NCBI GenBank assembly: GCA_035406685.1
Contig: DAONLM010000012.1
Span: forward strand, 1 to 30,940
DNA length: 30,940 nt
Reading direction: 5' to 3'
Origin: DAONLM01 sp035406685
GTDB lineage: Bacteria; Spirochaetota; GWE2-31-10; MWDO01
A model generated the notes under the pieces. That model saw only the letters and a list, made by a program, of their open reading frames with translations, did no database searches and had not been told where the DNA came from. The position numbers and the translations under genes were made by a program. The first letter of the stretch is position 1, and each line of letters begins with the position of its first letter. Positions 7,937-14,763 of the stretch are shown piece by piece.

Positions 7937-8695
7937 TTATTTCTTCTCAATACTCCTTCCAACCCTGTATTCCACTCCAAAACTAAAATAACAATGAACA
8001 AATTGCATATCTGTATCAAATACCTTAAATGTCTCAAAAGGATAGGGTTCTTTTGGTTGTATACTATTCTGATACTCCCCTATGTATTTACCTATATCAA
8101 AATCAAGCTGAAAAAACATCCCAACCGTATGTGTTGGCTCAATCTCAATACCCCATATTTTATTGTAATATCCCACAAATATATAAGGTCCTATCCAGAA
8201 TGTTATATAATATGTTGAATAGTTGTTATAACTTGCCCAGAAACTCACAAATGATATATTTATTGCACTCTCTATCAAAATATTATGACTCTTCTTTACT
8301 TCTATTTCTAAAAAATTGACAGATCCTATTTCTAACAAATTGACAACTCCTATCTTCCAATTTATTCTATTTATGAAAAAATAAGGAAAAGTATATAGAT
8401 AACCCGTTATATAATCTATTAGTATACCACTTATACCTATTATATCTTTTATACCACTTACAAAACCAACTCCATATTTATCATTTATCTTTTTAATAAA
8501 TATATAATCAAAACCTAATATATTTTCTATATAATATATTGGAAATACTTCTTTGTACTTATATGGTTCATCATAATAGTAAAATGCTATATTAACACCA
8601 AGACAACAAACAAAATTAAAGTTATGCAATATAGAGCCTTCGCCATATATCCTGAATATAGATACAAACATTACCAAAAATATTATCTTTTTCAT
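7937..8695 (-). CDS. Secreted protein of unknown function, possibly a small outer-membrane barrel
   Basis: The product has 252 residues and an N-terminal signal peptide (MKKIIFLVMFVSIFRIYGEG). The rest is rich in alternating aromatic and hydrophobic residues (for example YYITFWIGPYIFVGYYNKIW and HCYFSFGVEYRVGRS near the end), which suits beta strands of an outer-membrane barrel; no family was recognised. A short in-frame duplication gives VNLLEIGSVNFLEIE. AAGGTGA lies before the ATG. It is the last intact gene of the island cluster, 15 bases after the lipoprotein gene, and its stop codon nearly touches array A. Confidence 0.7.
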   Translation of the reverse strand: MKKIIFLVMFVSIFRIYGEGSILHNFNFVCCLGVNIAFYYYDEPYKYKEVFPIYYIENILGFDYIFIKKINDKYGVGFVSGIKDIIGISGILIDYITGYLYTFPYFFINRINWKIGVVNLLEIGSVNFLEIEVKKSHNILIESAINISFVSFWASYNNYSTYYITFWIGPYIFVGYYNKIWGIEIEPTHTVGMFFQLDFDIGKYIGEYQNSIQPKEPYPFETFKVFDTDMQFVHCYFSFGVEYRVGRSIEKK

Positions 8696-8710
8696 TTTTT
8701 TATCACCTTT

Positions 8711-9715
8711 TTATCTTATCAGTTTATATGATAGATCATCCATATTTATTTTATAAACCCCATCAGTACTTCCCATCCAGATATATGGTGGACGAATTGA
8801 AGAATGGAAAATAGAAAGAGCCTGAGTATTTTGTAAAATACTTTTTACCTCAGCATAATTGTTTGCTTTATCTCTTTTAACCACAGAAAATTTATTAGTA
8901 CCTATAAAAAAGTATACAAAATTTCCTCTTTCATAAGCATATGCTAATCCTATCCGTTCATCTAACTCTCTCTGTATATGAATAAAAGTAGGTGGTTCTA
9001 AAGAGGTAATATAATAAAAATCTATATATTCGTTTTCATCATTATACCAGCAGCTAAGATAATTGCCATTATCTAATTTTAAAGGATTTAAACAATACCG
9101 CCAATATCCCTTTCCTAATAAATTAGTAGATAATATTTTTTTATCAGTATAGTTATACAAATAATTATAAGGATATCCCTCAAATTCAAGATAGTATTTC
9201 CCATTTAAATACATACATTCTCCTGTAAAAAAACCTGGCAAATCTATGTATTCAATACTATTGGTTTTTAAAGAATAAAGTACATATTTACCAATATAAT
9301 TAGTATAACTCAATAATAGTTTATCTTCTATTTGTGCAATATACTCGGCTTCATATCCTTGCGGAAGAGCAATTCTTTTTAACTCCCCTTTTTTAGTGTC
9401 AAGTTTATAAAAATGTCTATCCAAACTGGTGAAATAGATATTGGAATCGAGTGATAAATCATAAAAAACATCGAAAAAACCCCTCTCACTAAAAGAGCTT
9501 AAATCATATGTATATATTATTTTCTCTTTTTCTACATCAATAACTAATATTTTATCTTTTCTGTAGTTTGAAACTACTCCAAATATCGTATTCTCATTAA
9601 CTTCAATTGGATCAAATTTAGGGATGGTATAAAACCACCCCTGATTTGAACACTGACAGCAGATTAAAAATAAATTTATTATTAAAATTAAAATAATTAT
9701 TCTTTTTCTTAACAT
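8711..9715 (-). CDS. Predicted beta-propeller-like lipoprotein of unknown function
   Basis: The protein has 334 residues. The N-terminus MLRKRIIILILIINLFLICC is a lipoprotein signal ending in a Cys pair, a relaxed lipobox. Repeated strand patterns such as ILVIDVEKEKIIYTYDL, FYKLDTKKGELKRIALP and VLYSLKTNSIEYIDLPG resemble blades of a WD40/YVTN-type propeller, and the end DGVYKINMDDLSYKLI fits a closing blade. The fold is inferred from pattern only. A strong AAAGGAG ribosome-binding site lies inside the 3' end of the upstream pseudogene, one base from its stop codon, so the genes were once coupled. Confidence 0.72.
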   Translation of the reverse strand: MLRKRIIILILIINLFLICCQCSNQGWFYTIPKFDPIEVNENTIFGVVSNYRKDKILVIDVEKEKIIYTYDLSSFSERGFFDVFYDLSLDSNIYFTSLDRHFYKLDTKKGELKRIALPQGYEAEYIAQIEDKLLLSYTNYIGKYVLYSLKTNSIEYIDLPGFFTGECMYLNGKYYLEFEGYPYNYLYNYTDKKILSTNLLGKGYWRYCLNPLKLDNGNYLSCWYNDENEYIDFYYITSLEPPTFIHIQRELDERIGLAYAYERGNFVYFFIGTNKFSVVKRDKANNYAEVKSILQNTQALSIFHSSIRPPYIWMGSTDGVYKINMDDLSYKLIR

Positions 9716-9716
9716 G

Positions 9717-10174
9717 TTAGATATCTCCTTTAATTATAAATATCTCACAATCACTGGCATAATCATAGTTTCCTCGCTCCTCTATTTTATGCTTTAGATA
9801 AGATAAAGGGGGTAATGCCCCAGAAATTTGTCTTATTAAGAACCAGCTATTCTTATACTTTACAATACAATAAGTATTATTATTAAGTGTAACCAGTTTC
9901 CCATCTTCTAGTTTGTTTTTTCTTCTACTTCTTGCCTCGATATTACCTTGTCATATCTATCAAAATATACCATATTAACAGATCCCTTCCACTCAATACT
10001 ATACTTCTATCATTTACAACCTTCTCCTCTGTTACAACTTCCTCTCTCTTTGGTACATCTCTCTTTTTAAAAGTTATACCTATTGTAGTAGTTGTTGTTG
10101 ATACTAATAGATCTGTATTACTACATCCAGATACTATTAGCAGATAAGATAAGATAAGATAAGACTCTTTTCAT
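9717..10174 (-). pseudogene. Lipoprotein gene out of frame at a pentanucleotide repeat
   Basis: The ATG at 10174 has a GGGAG ribosome-binding site, and the signal sequence contains four TCTTA repeats (10142-10161). As written, translation stops after 17 codons. With one more repeat (or two fewer) the frame gives MKRVLSYLILSYLLIVSGC, a textbook lipoprotein signal, then SNTDLLVSTTTTTIGITFKK. A second shift lies at a duplicated AGTAT (removing one copy gives RSIEWKGSVNMVYFDRYDKV) and a third at a six-A run. After these the frame reads on to GNYDYASDCEIFIIKGDI and stops at 9717. The gene is either a phase-variable lipoprotein that then decayed or simply a decayed one. No family was recognised. 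Confidence 0.78.
10142..10164 (-). repeat. Pentanucleotide microsatellite in lipoprotein signal sequence
   Basis: Four full copies of AGATA (TCTTA on the coding strand) plus a partial copy lie ten bases after the start codon at 10174. Because five is not a multiple of three, each gain or loss changes the reading frame. Five or two copies would open the lipoprotein frame; the four present close it. Confidence 0.85.
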
Positions 10175-10206
10175 ATAACACTCCCTTTATTTTCTTGTAA
10201 TTTATA

Positions 10207-10224
10207 TTAACCCATACAGGGTTA
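10207..10224. promoter_or_regulatory. Inverted repeat in the leader of the lipoprotein gene
   Basis: TAACCC and GGGTTA form six-base arms around ATACA, between the promoter at 10237-10264 (minus strand) and the start at 10174. It may be an operator or an mRNA leader hairpin. On the plus strand it is followed by a T run, so a weak terminator is another reading. Confidence 0.3.
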
Positions 10225-10236
10225 TTTTTTAAATCT

Positions 10237-10264
10237 ATTATAACAATTTTTTCTTCCTTTTCAA
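10237..10264 (-). promoter_or_regulatory. Sigma-70-type promoter of the island's lipoprotein genes
   Basis: On the minus strand TTGAAA (10264-10259) and a perfect TATAAT (10242-10237) are 16 bases apart. Two direct copies of AACAAAAGTGTA (10278-10289 and 10298-10309, exactly 20 bases apart) lie just upstream, where an activator could bind two helical turns apart. Confidence 0.6.
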
Positions 10265-10277
10265 CAAAAATTTGCTA

Positions 10278-10309
10278 AACAAAAGTGTAATTTTGTGAAC
10301 AAAAGTGTA
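10278..10309. repeat. Two direct 12-base repeats with 20-base period upstream of a promoter
   Basis: AACAAAAGTGTA occurs at 10278-10289 and 10298-10309. The 20-base period puts both copies on about the same face of the helix, directly upstream of the minus-strand promoter at 10237-10264. They look like paired regulator-binding sites. Confidence 0.45.
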
Positions 10310-10319
10310 TAAAACGCAT

Positions 10320-11059
10320 CTAACTCTTGCTCCCCATTTTATATTTTCTTTTTAGAACTCTCTTTATAACAAATGGTAAATATAATATGATAAACAATCC
10401 AATTACCATTATTAATAATCCTATTCTATAAAAATTATCAAAAATATCCAGAAATGGATTAAAATAGGGCTTTTTCATTAAATATAAATAATTAGACCCT
10501 AATATTAAATTTATAATAAAAACAAAAAAAGCATAAATAATAATTACAAAAATTGAAATAAATAGATCTTTTAATGAAATATCATATTTCTCAATTATAA
10601 TAAAGTATAAAACAGTTAAAATTATAACAGAATGAGATACAAAAAACTGAATAAATTAAAATGAGGGAAATTATGAAAAATATCCGGGAAAAGTAAAGCA
10701 TTTAAAGCCCCGCCAAACCCCCAAAAATATAGAATATTAAAAAGCCATTTATTTTTAATAAGAGATACAAAAATCACCAGTATTAATGCCACACTGCATA
10801 AATGTAGAGGCAAAAATTCTTTTATATTAAACATTTCATTTCAAATAAGCCATAAAACATAAGATAGATAACTTACCAAAGCTATAATAGCAAGCGTAAG
10901 TCTAAATATTTTTTTCTTTTTTTCATTTTTATCTTTTATAAAAAACAATAATAATAATATTACTATAACTATTATTGTTAAACTAATAATATGAATAAAT
11001 GAAAAAGTTTTAAAAAAGTTTCTTGTTTTAAATTCAAAATATTCAGTAAGAATATTCAT
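10320..11059 (-). pseudogene. Broken TIGR02206 (YwaF/TP0381-like) membrane protein gene
   Basis: Reading from the ATG at 11059 gives MNILTEYFEFKTRNFFKTFS and a series of hydrophobic helices. The reading frame is interrupted by TGA at 10841-10843, continues in the same frame with EFLPLHLCSVALIL and a WGFGGALNALLFPD motif, then shifts at a six-A run (10641-10646). One extra base there restores SHSVIILTVLYF, GSNYLYLMKKP and a basic C-terminus ending at 10320. LPLHLC, SHS and GSNYLYL are hallmarks of this integral-membrane family, of unknown function. The start overlaps the peptidase gene by 17 bases. Two independent lesions make it a pseudogene unless the sequence has errors. Confidence 0.82.
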
Positions 11060-11876
11060 TATAGCCACCATTACCATCTTCAATATCAAACCAGTAATCT
11101 AAAACTTCAAAATAATTCTCTACAACTCTGTTATTCTCGACGGCACCATCTCTACAAAATGAAAGATCCCCACCACCAATCAGACAATCCTTTGCATTAT
11201 ACCATTTCTGATATGACCACATTGGTTGACCATTATAATTCTTATTCCCATCCGGTATAAATAAAGATATCCCTGTTTTATTATTTTTAAATCTCTCAAA
11301 ATAACTTCCACCAAAAGAATATACGATTACATCTTCACAAGTCTTCTTTATTTCATTTGCAAGATTATTAATTTCAGATGAAAATTTAGAAGAAATAATT
11401 ATTCTATCACAAAAATCGTAAATATCAAAATAACAATAGTCTATCCATTCCTCTTCATAACTCGAATCAAAATATAGTAAAGCATTATTCTGTTCTATAA
11501 AATTACTACCCCGTATTTCAAAAAAATCCGAAGAATTATCTTTTAACATTACAGAAATCTCATCGATTTTATTCTTCAATTCTCCTATTCTCTCTGTATC
11601 ATACAATGCAAGCACCTGATCATCTGTTTCTAGATATGTCCAATCATAATGTTCTTCTATTATCATTCTACCAAGATCAAGTGGCAACAATGATGATGAA
11701 GAAAAAACCTTCTTCTTCTCACCAGTAATAGGGTGATGATCAGAACTTATTATTTTACTCTCTTTATCTGTTATCCTGTTAAAAATACCTTTATAATTCC
11801 AGCCATAACTCCATTCTGTTGATGGTGAGGCAACAACATGATCATAAAGAATCATTGTTATATTATATATACTCAA
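11043..11876 (-). pseudogene. 5'-truncated clostripain-like (peptidase C11) gene
   Basis: The product resembles the C-terminal part of clostripain-type cysteine peptidases. YDHVVASPSTEWSYGWNYKG matches the segment that follows the catalytic Cys region; later come FDIYDFCDRII, GISLFIPDG and a Trp-rich WSYQKWYNAKDCL. The half that should hold the signal peptide and the catalytic His and Cys is gone. The reading frame begins with a TTG at 11876 inside array B, so its first seven residues are repeat-encoded; family similarity begins at 11855, immediately beside the repeat motif GTTATATTATATA. It is probably inactive, although the frame is otherwise open over some 270 codons. Confidence 0.8.
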
Positions 11877-12092
11877 AAACTACGACATATGTCGTGTTAT
11901 ATTTTAATAAAAAATAACTGTTATTTTATACAGATATTTGCCTCATACTACGACATATGTCGTATATTTTTTATAAAAAATAATTGTTATTTTATATATT
12001 CATCGCTTTTTATCAGTGAAATATCCCAGTAAAACTACGACATATGTCGCACTTATTTTATTATATTTAAAAAATGATAGTTATATTATATA
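11857..12092 (+). repeat. Palindrome-repeat array B (three units plus a truncated one)
   Basis: The palindrome TACGACATATGTCG starts at 11881, 11949 and 12036, each followed by the GTTAT(T/A)TTATA(T/C)A motif. The left edge is a bare GTTATATTATATA (11857-11869) cutting into the peptidase gene. The linkers (TACTCAAAAAC, then CAGATATTTGCC..., then TTCATCGC...CCCAGTAAAAC) are those of array A in the same cyclic order but started at a different point. Orientation equals that of array A, about 4.2 kb away. Confidence 0.92.
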
Positions 12093-12096
12093 AAAA

Positions 12097-12234
12097 CTAT
12101 GTGTAGCTTCGACTTTAATGTTTTGCTTTAATTGGATATTCTATAATCACCTCATCTCATTATATCCCGAAAGGATTACAAAAAATATTTACCACTTTTT
12201 AATTCATATTTTTAAAGTCTCTAATAACACATAG
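12097..12234. other. Element with nested inverted repeats, possible structured RNA or small mobile element
   Basis: CTATGTGT (12097-12104) pairs with ACACATAG (12227-12234). Inside it GACTTTAA (12111-12118) pairs with TTAAAGTC (12212-12219), and inside that GGATAT (12134-12139) pairs with ATATCC (12162-12167). A competing hairpin, ATCC-CGAAA-GGAT, lies at 12164-12176. Three collinear pairings over 138 bases are unlikely by chance. It begins five bases after array B and contains no gene. No known RNA family was recognised. Confidence 0.5.
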
Positions 12235-12237
12235 ATT

Positions 12238-12271
12238 AAGATAGATATTTTATTATAAATAAATCCATCTT
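12238..12271 (-). terminator. Hairpin after the histidine kinase gene
   Basis: AAGATAGAT (12238-12246) and ATCCATCTT (12263-12271) form a nine-base stem with one G-U pair, six bases beyond the kinase stop codon. There is no clear U tract, so it may be an mRNA 3'-end stabiliser and not an intrinsic terminator. Confidence 0.3.
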
Positions 12272-12276
12272 ATAAT

Positions 12277-13446
12277 TTAAGAATTGTATTCTATTAAACC
12301 CTGTTCTATCTTATAAGAAGGTATCTTTATTGAAAATATTGTTTCACCTTTTTTTGAAATAAAAGAGATATATCCATTATGTTCCTTTATTATTTTATAA
12401 ACTATTGTTAGTCCAAGTCCAGTGCCATTATTCTTGGTTGTAAAATAGGGATCAAAAATTTTATTCTGTATTTCTTCTGGAATTCCTATGCCATTATCTA
12501 TTATATCAATTATTACATAATTTCCTTGAGAATAGGCATCAATTTCTATTTTTCCTTCTGAATTAGAATTATGGGCTTTTATTGCAGCAATTGAGTTTTG
12601 TATTAGGTTTAAAAGAGCCTGTTTAAATAGTTTTTCATCAATCCAGACATCAGATAAAGTCGAATAATTTTTTTCTAACTTTATATTGTTTGCCTTTAAT
12701 TCTGGCTGAATAAACTCAATAAATTTATCAAGAAAAGTCTTTAAATTCACAAGCATAAATTCTGGCTTAAGAGGTCTTACGGTAAATAAAAAATTATTAA
12801 GAATTTCTGTTAATCTTTCAACCTCTTCTTTAATAACATTTATAGAATATTCAAATTCTTGTGCTCTTTTGCATTTACAATCTTTCAGATCTTTTTCTAT
12901 TAGTTGAATATGAATTGCTATTGCACCTAAGGGATTCTTTATTTCATGAGCAATACCAGCAGAAAATGTTGTAAGAGCAGCAAGGCTTTCTGCCTGCCTT
13001 AATTTTTTTTCGTTTTCTTTTTGCAGGGTAATATCTTTTATAGAGATAATGTTACCAATTATCTTACCTTCCTGAATCAGTGGCTGCAATGATATAGAAA
13101 TAAAAGTAGAATATCTTGTTTTTATCTCTATTGATTCATTTAAACCATTATTTTGTAATAAAGTATTTATATTATTTAAGATAATTTCATTATTTATTAA
13201 TTTCTCAATTTCATTATTTAATATAACTATATTCTGATTTATATCAAGAAGCCTTATTGCCATTTTATTATAAAATAGGACTTTTTTCTCATTATCAATA
13301 ACAATAACTCCTTCTGACATTGAGTTAAATATTTTTTTAAGATTATCATTCTCCTCTATTACTTCAAATAAAATATTTCTTAAAGTACTTGAGTCTAATT
13401 TTTCTATTTTTTTCTTTAATGTATTAAAAAAATTTGAACTTATCAT
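12277..13446 (-). CDS. PAS-domain sensor histidine kinase (NtrB/AtoS-like)
   Basis: The 389-residue cytoplasmic kinase lacks membrane segments. A short helical N-terminus is followed by a PAS domain (about residues 36-145: IFNSMSEGVIVIDNEKKVLF). The HisKA motif is AGIAHEIKNPLG with His167 as the phosphorylation site. The ATPase domain has the N box NLIQNSIAAI, the G1 box DNGIGIPEE, the F box FDPYFTTK and the G2 box GTGLGLTIV. The H-box and F-box forms match kinases of NtrC-type response regulators. No regulator gene is adjacent, so the partner is elsewhere. It lies eight bases after the DNA polymerase subunit gene in a minus-strand operon. Confidence 0.93.
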   Translation of the reverse strand: MISSNFFNTLKKKIEKLDSSTLRNILFEVIEENDNLKKIFNSMSEGVIVIDNEKKVLFYNKMAIRLLDINQNIVILNNEIEKLINNEIILNNINTLLQNNGLNESIEIKTRYSTFISISLQPLIQEGKIIGNIISIKDITLQKENEKKLRQAESLAALTTFSAGIAHEIKNPLGAIAIHIQLIEKDLKDCKCKRAQEFEYSINVIKEEVERLTEILNNFLFTVRPLKPEFMLVNLKTFLDKFIEFIQPELKANNIKLEKNYSTLSDVWIDEKLFKQALLNLIQNSIAAIKAHNSNSEGKIEIDAYSQGNYVIIDIIDNGIGIPEEIQNKIFDPYFTTKNNGTGLGLTIVYKIIKEHNGYISFISKKGETIFSIKIPSYKIEQGLIEYNS

Positions 13447-13454
13447 TTTAAATC

Positions 13455-14711
13455 CTATATATCGTTTTCTAATATCATAGATTTCAAAGGATAAAAAATT
13501 CCTTCAAGTGTTAAGACTGGATTAAGATTGAATTTATCAATTTTATTTATATATTCCACTATTTTAGATTTAAGTAGATTTAATGTTTCGTATGGCAAAA
13601 TTTTTAATGAATTTAATTCATAATTTGTATCAATATCATCGTTGTTTATTCTAACAAATACCTTCTCTCTATTAATTATCTCATTTGAAAATATTATGTT
13701 TATTTCATTTAATATAGCTTTTACTATTTTTCTATCATTAAAATTTTGTAATAGAGTCAAAAGATCCATAAAAGTATGCTCTTTTAGTAATGTATAGTTT
13801 AAAATTTTAACTGCTGAGGGATATATATTTTTTGAATAAGTCTCATCTGATCTATATATGTAGTCTTCAATACTATCATAGCTTTTTTCTATCTCATATT
13901 TTTCCTTTTCAAGGCCAAATACTTTTTCAATAATTTCTGCAACAGATTTTCTTGAGAGTGGTTGAAAGTAGTAATTTCTGCATCTTGATAAAATTGTCTG
14001 AAGTACCTTATTTCTATTTTCTGCAATAAGTATGAAGAATAGATTTTTTGACGGTTCTTCCAGTCTTTTTAATAGAATATTTTTTGAAGAGTCATCGAGA
14101 AAATCTACCATATCTATTATAACAAATCTATTAATATCAGGGTGAGCAATATATGTCCAGTCAAGCATCTCTCTCATGGATGAGACTGGAATATTTGGCT
14201 TTTTGTATATGTTGAATATATCTAAGGCAATTTTTTCTAATTTTTCAAGATCTTCAATTTCTATTTTTAAAGAGTTGATTATATCGTAAGCCTCCTCACT
14301 TTTTGATATAATATCCTTTCTATCCGTATCAAAAGAGGAATCTTTTATTAAGAAATCCTGTAATGGCATAAAGAGTAATTTGGTATAATACTTTATTTTA
14401 TCTATAAAAATTAGATTTTTTGTAATTTTATATGAAAAGATAAACTCTCTAATATAAAAAGTAAAATTTCTTCGACTGAGAAATATAAGTCCTTCAAAAT
14501 CAAGAGTCCTTATTCTATTGCAATTAATACAATCACAATTTAGTGTTGCTTCTTTTTTACAATTAAGAATTCTAACCATTTCCAGAGCAGTAGTAAGCTT
14601 ACCAGTAAATTTGGGGCCATAAAAAAGCATTGAATTATTAAGAGACTTTTTTATAATATCATTTTTTAAAAGATCTATTGTCTTATCCTGAGCTATAATT
14701 GTTTCAAACAT
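13455..14711 (-). CDS. holB: DNA polymerase III delta'-type clamp-loader subunit
   Basis: This AAA+ protein of 418 residues begins MFETIIAQDKTIDLLKNDI, as delta' and gamma/tau subunits do. The Walker A region is GPKFTGKLT (residues 32-40), with Leu after the usual Lys, so nucleotide binding may be weak. The zinc module has C51, C59, C61 and C64. Later hallmarks are VIIDMVDFLDDSSKNILLKR, then LEEPSKNLFFILIAE and the sensor segment TILSRCRNYYF. It is longer than most delta' proteins, with an insert around residues 75-175. As part of the clamp loader it helps place the sliding clamp on DNA. It could be a gamma/tau-related paralogue. Confidence 0.78.
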   Translation of the reverse strand: MFETIIAQDKTIDLLKNDIIKKSLNNSMLFYGPKFTGKLTTALEMVRILNCKKEATLNCDCINCNRIRTLDFEGLIFLSRRNFTFYIREFIFSYKITKNLIFIDKIKYYTKLLFMPLQDFLIKDSSFDTDRKDIISKSEEAYDIINSLKIEIEDLEKLEKIALDIFNIYKKPNIPVSSMREMLDWTYIAHPDINRFVIIDMVDFLDDSSKNILLKRLEEPSKNLFFILIAENRNKVLQTILSRCRNYYFQPLSRKSVAEIIEKVFGLEKEKYEIEKSYDSIEDYIYRSDETYSKNIYPSAVKILNYTLLKEHTFMDLLTLLQNFNDRKIVKAILNEINIIFSNEIINREKVFVRINNDDIDTNYELNSLKILPYETLNLLKSKIVEYINKIDKFNLNPVLTLEGIFYPLKSMILENDI

Positions 14712-14763
14712 AGAACCCTTTTAGAATTATTTTATTTAAGAATATAAAAATATACTTTATATT

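Noticed and set aside
7994..8319. Two plus-strand open frames
   Set aside because: They lie opposite the secreted-protein gene, which has a signal peptide and ribosome-binding site; the plus-strand products look like composition artefacts.
9932..10147. Plus-strand frame of 71 codons
   Set aside because: It is the antisense of the frameshifted lipoprotein gene, whose minus-strand pieces have a signal peptide and sensible protein sequence.
10841..10843. TGA read as tryptophan
   Set aside because: Only one in-frame TGA is seen, and the same gene also has a frameshift; the trmJ-side, flagellar and other genes end at or avoid TGA in the normal way (for example trkA and the gene at 20156 stop at TGA).
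7684..12092. CRISPR arrays
   Set aside because: Palindromic repeats are regularly placed, but linkers are of unequal length and are conserved between the two loci, and no cas gene is present.
12097..12234. Known RNA family (6S, SRP RNA, purine or cyclic-di-GMP riboswitch)
   Set aside because: None of the conserved sequence blocks of those RNAs can be found; only the secondary-structure potential is supported.
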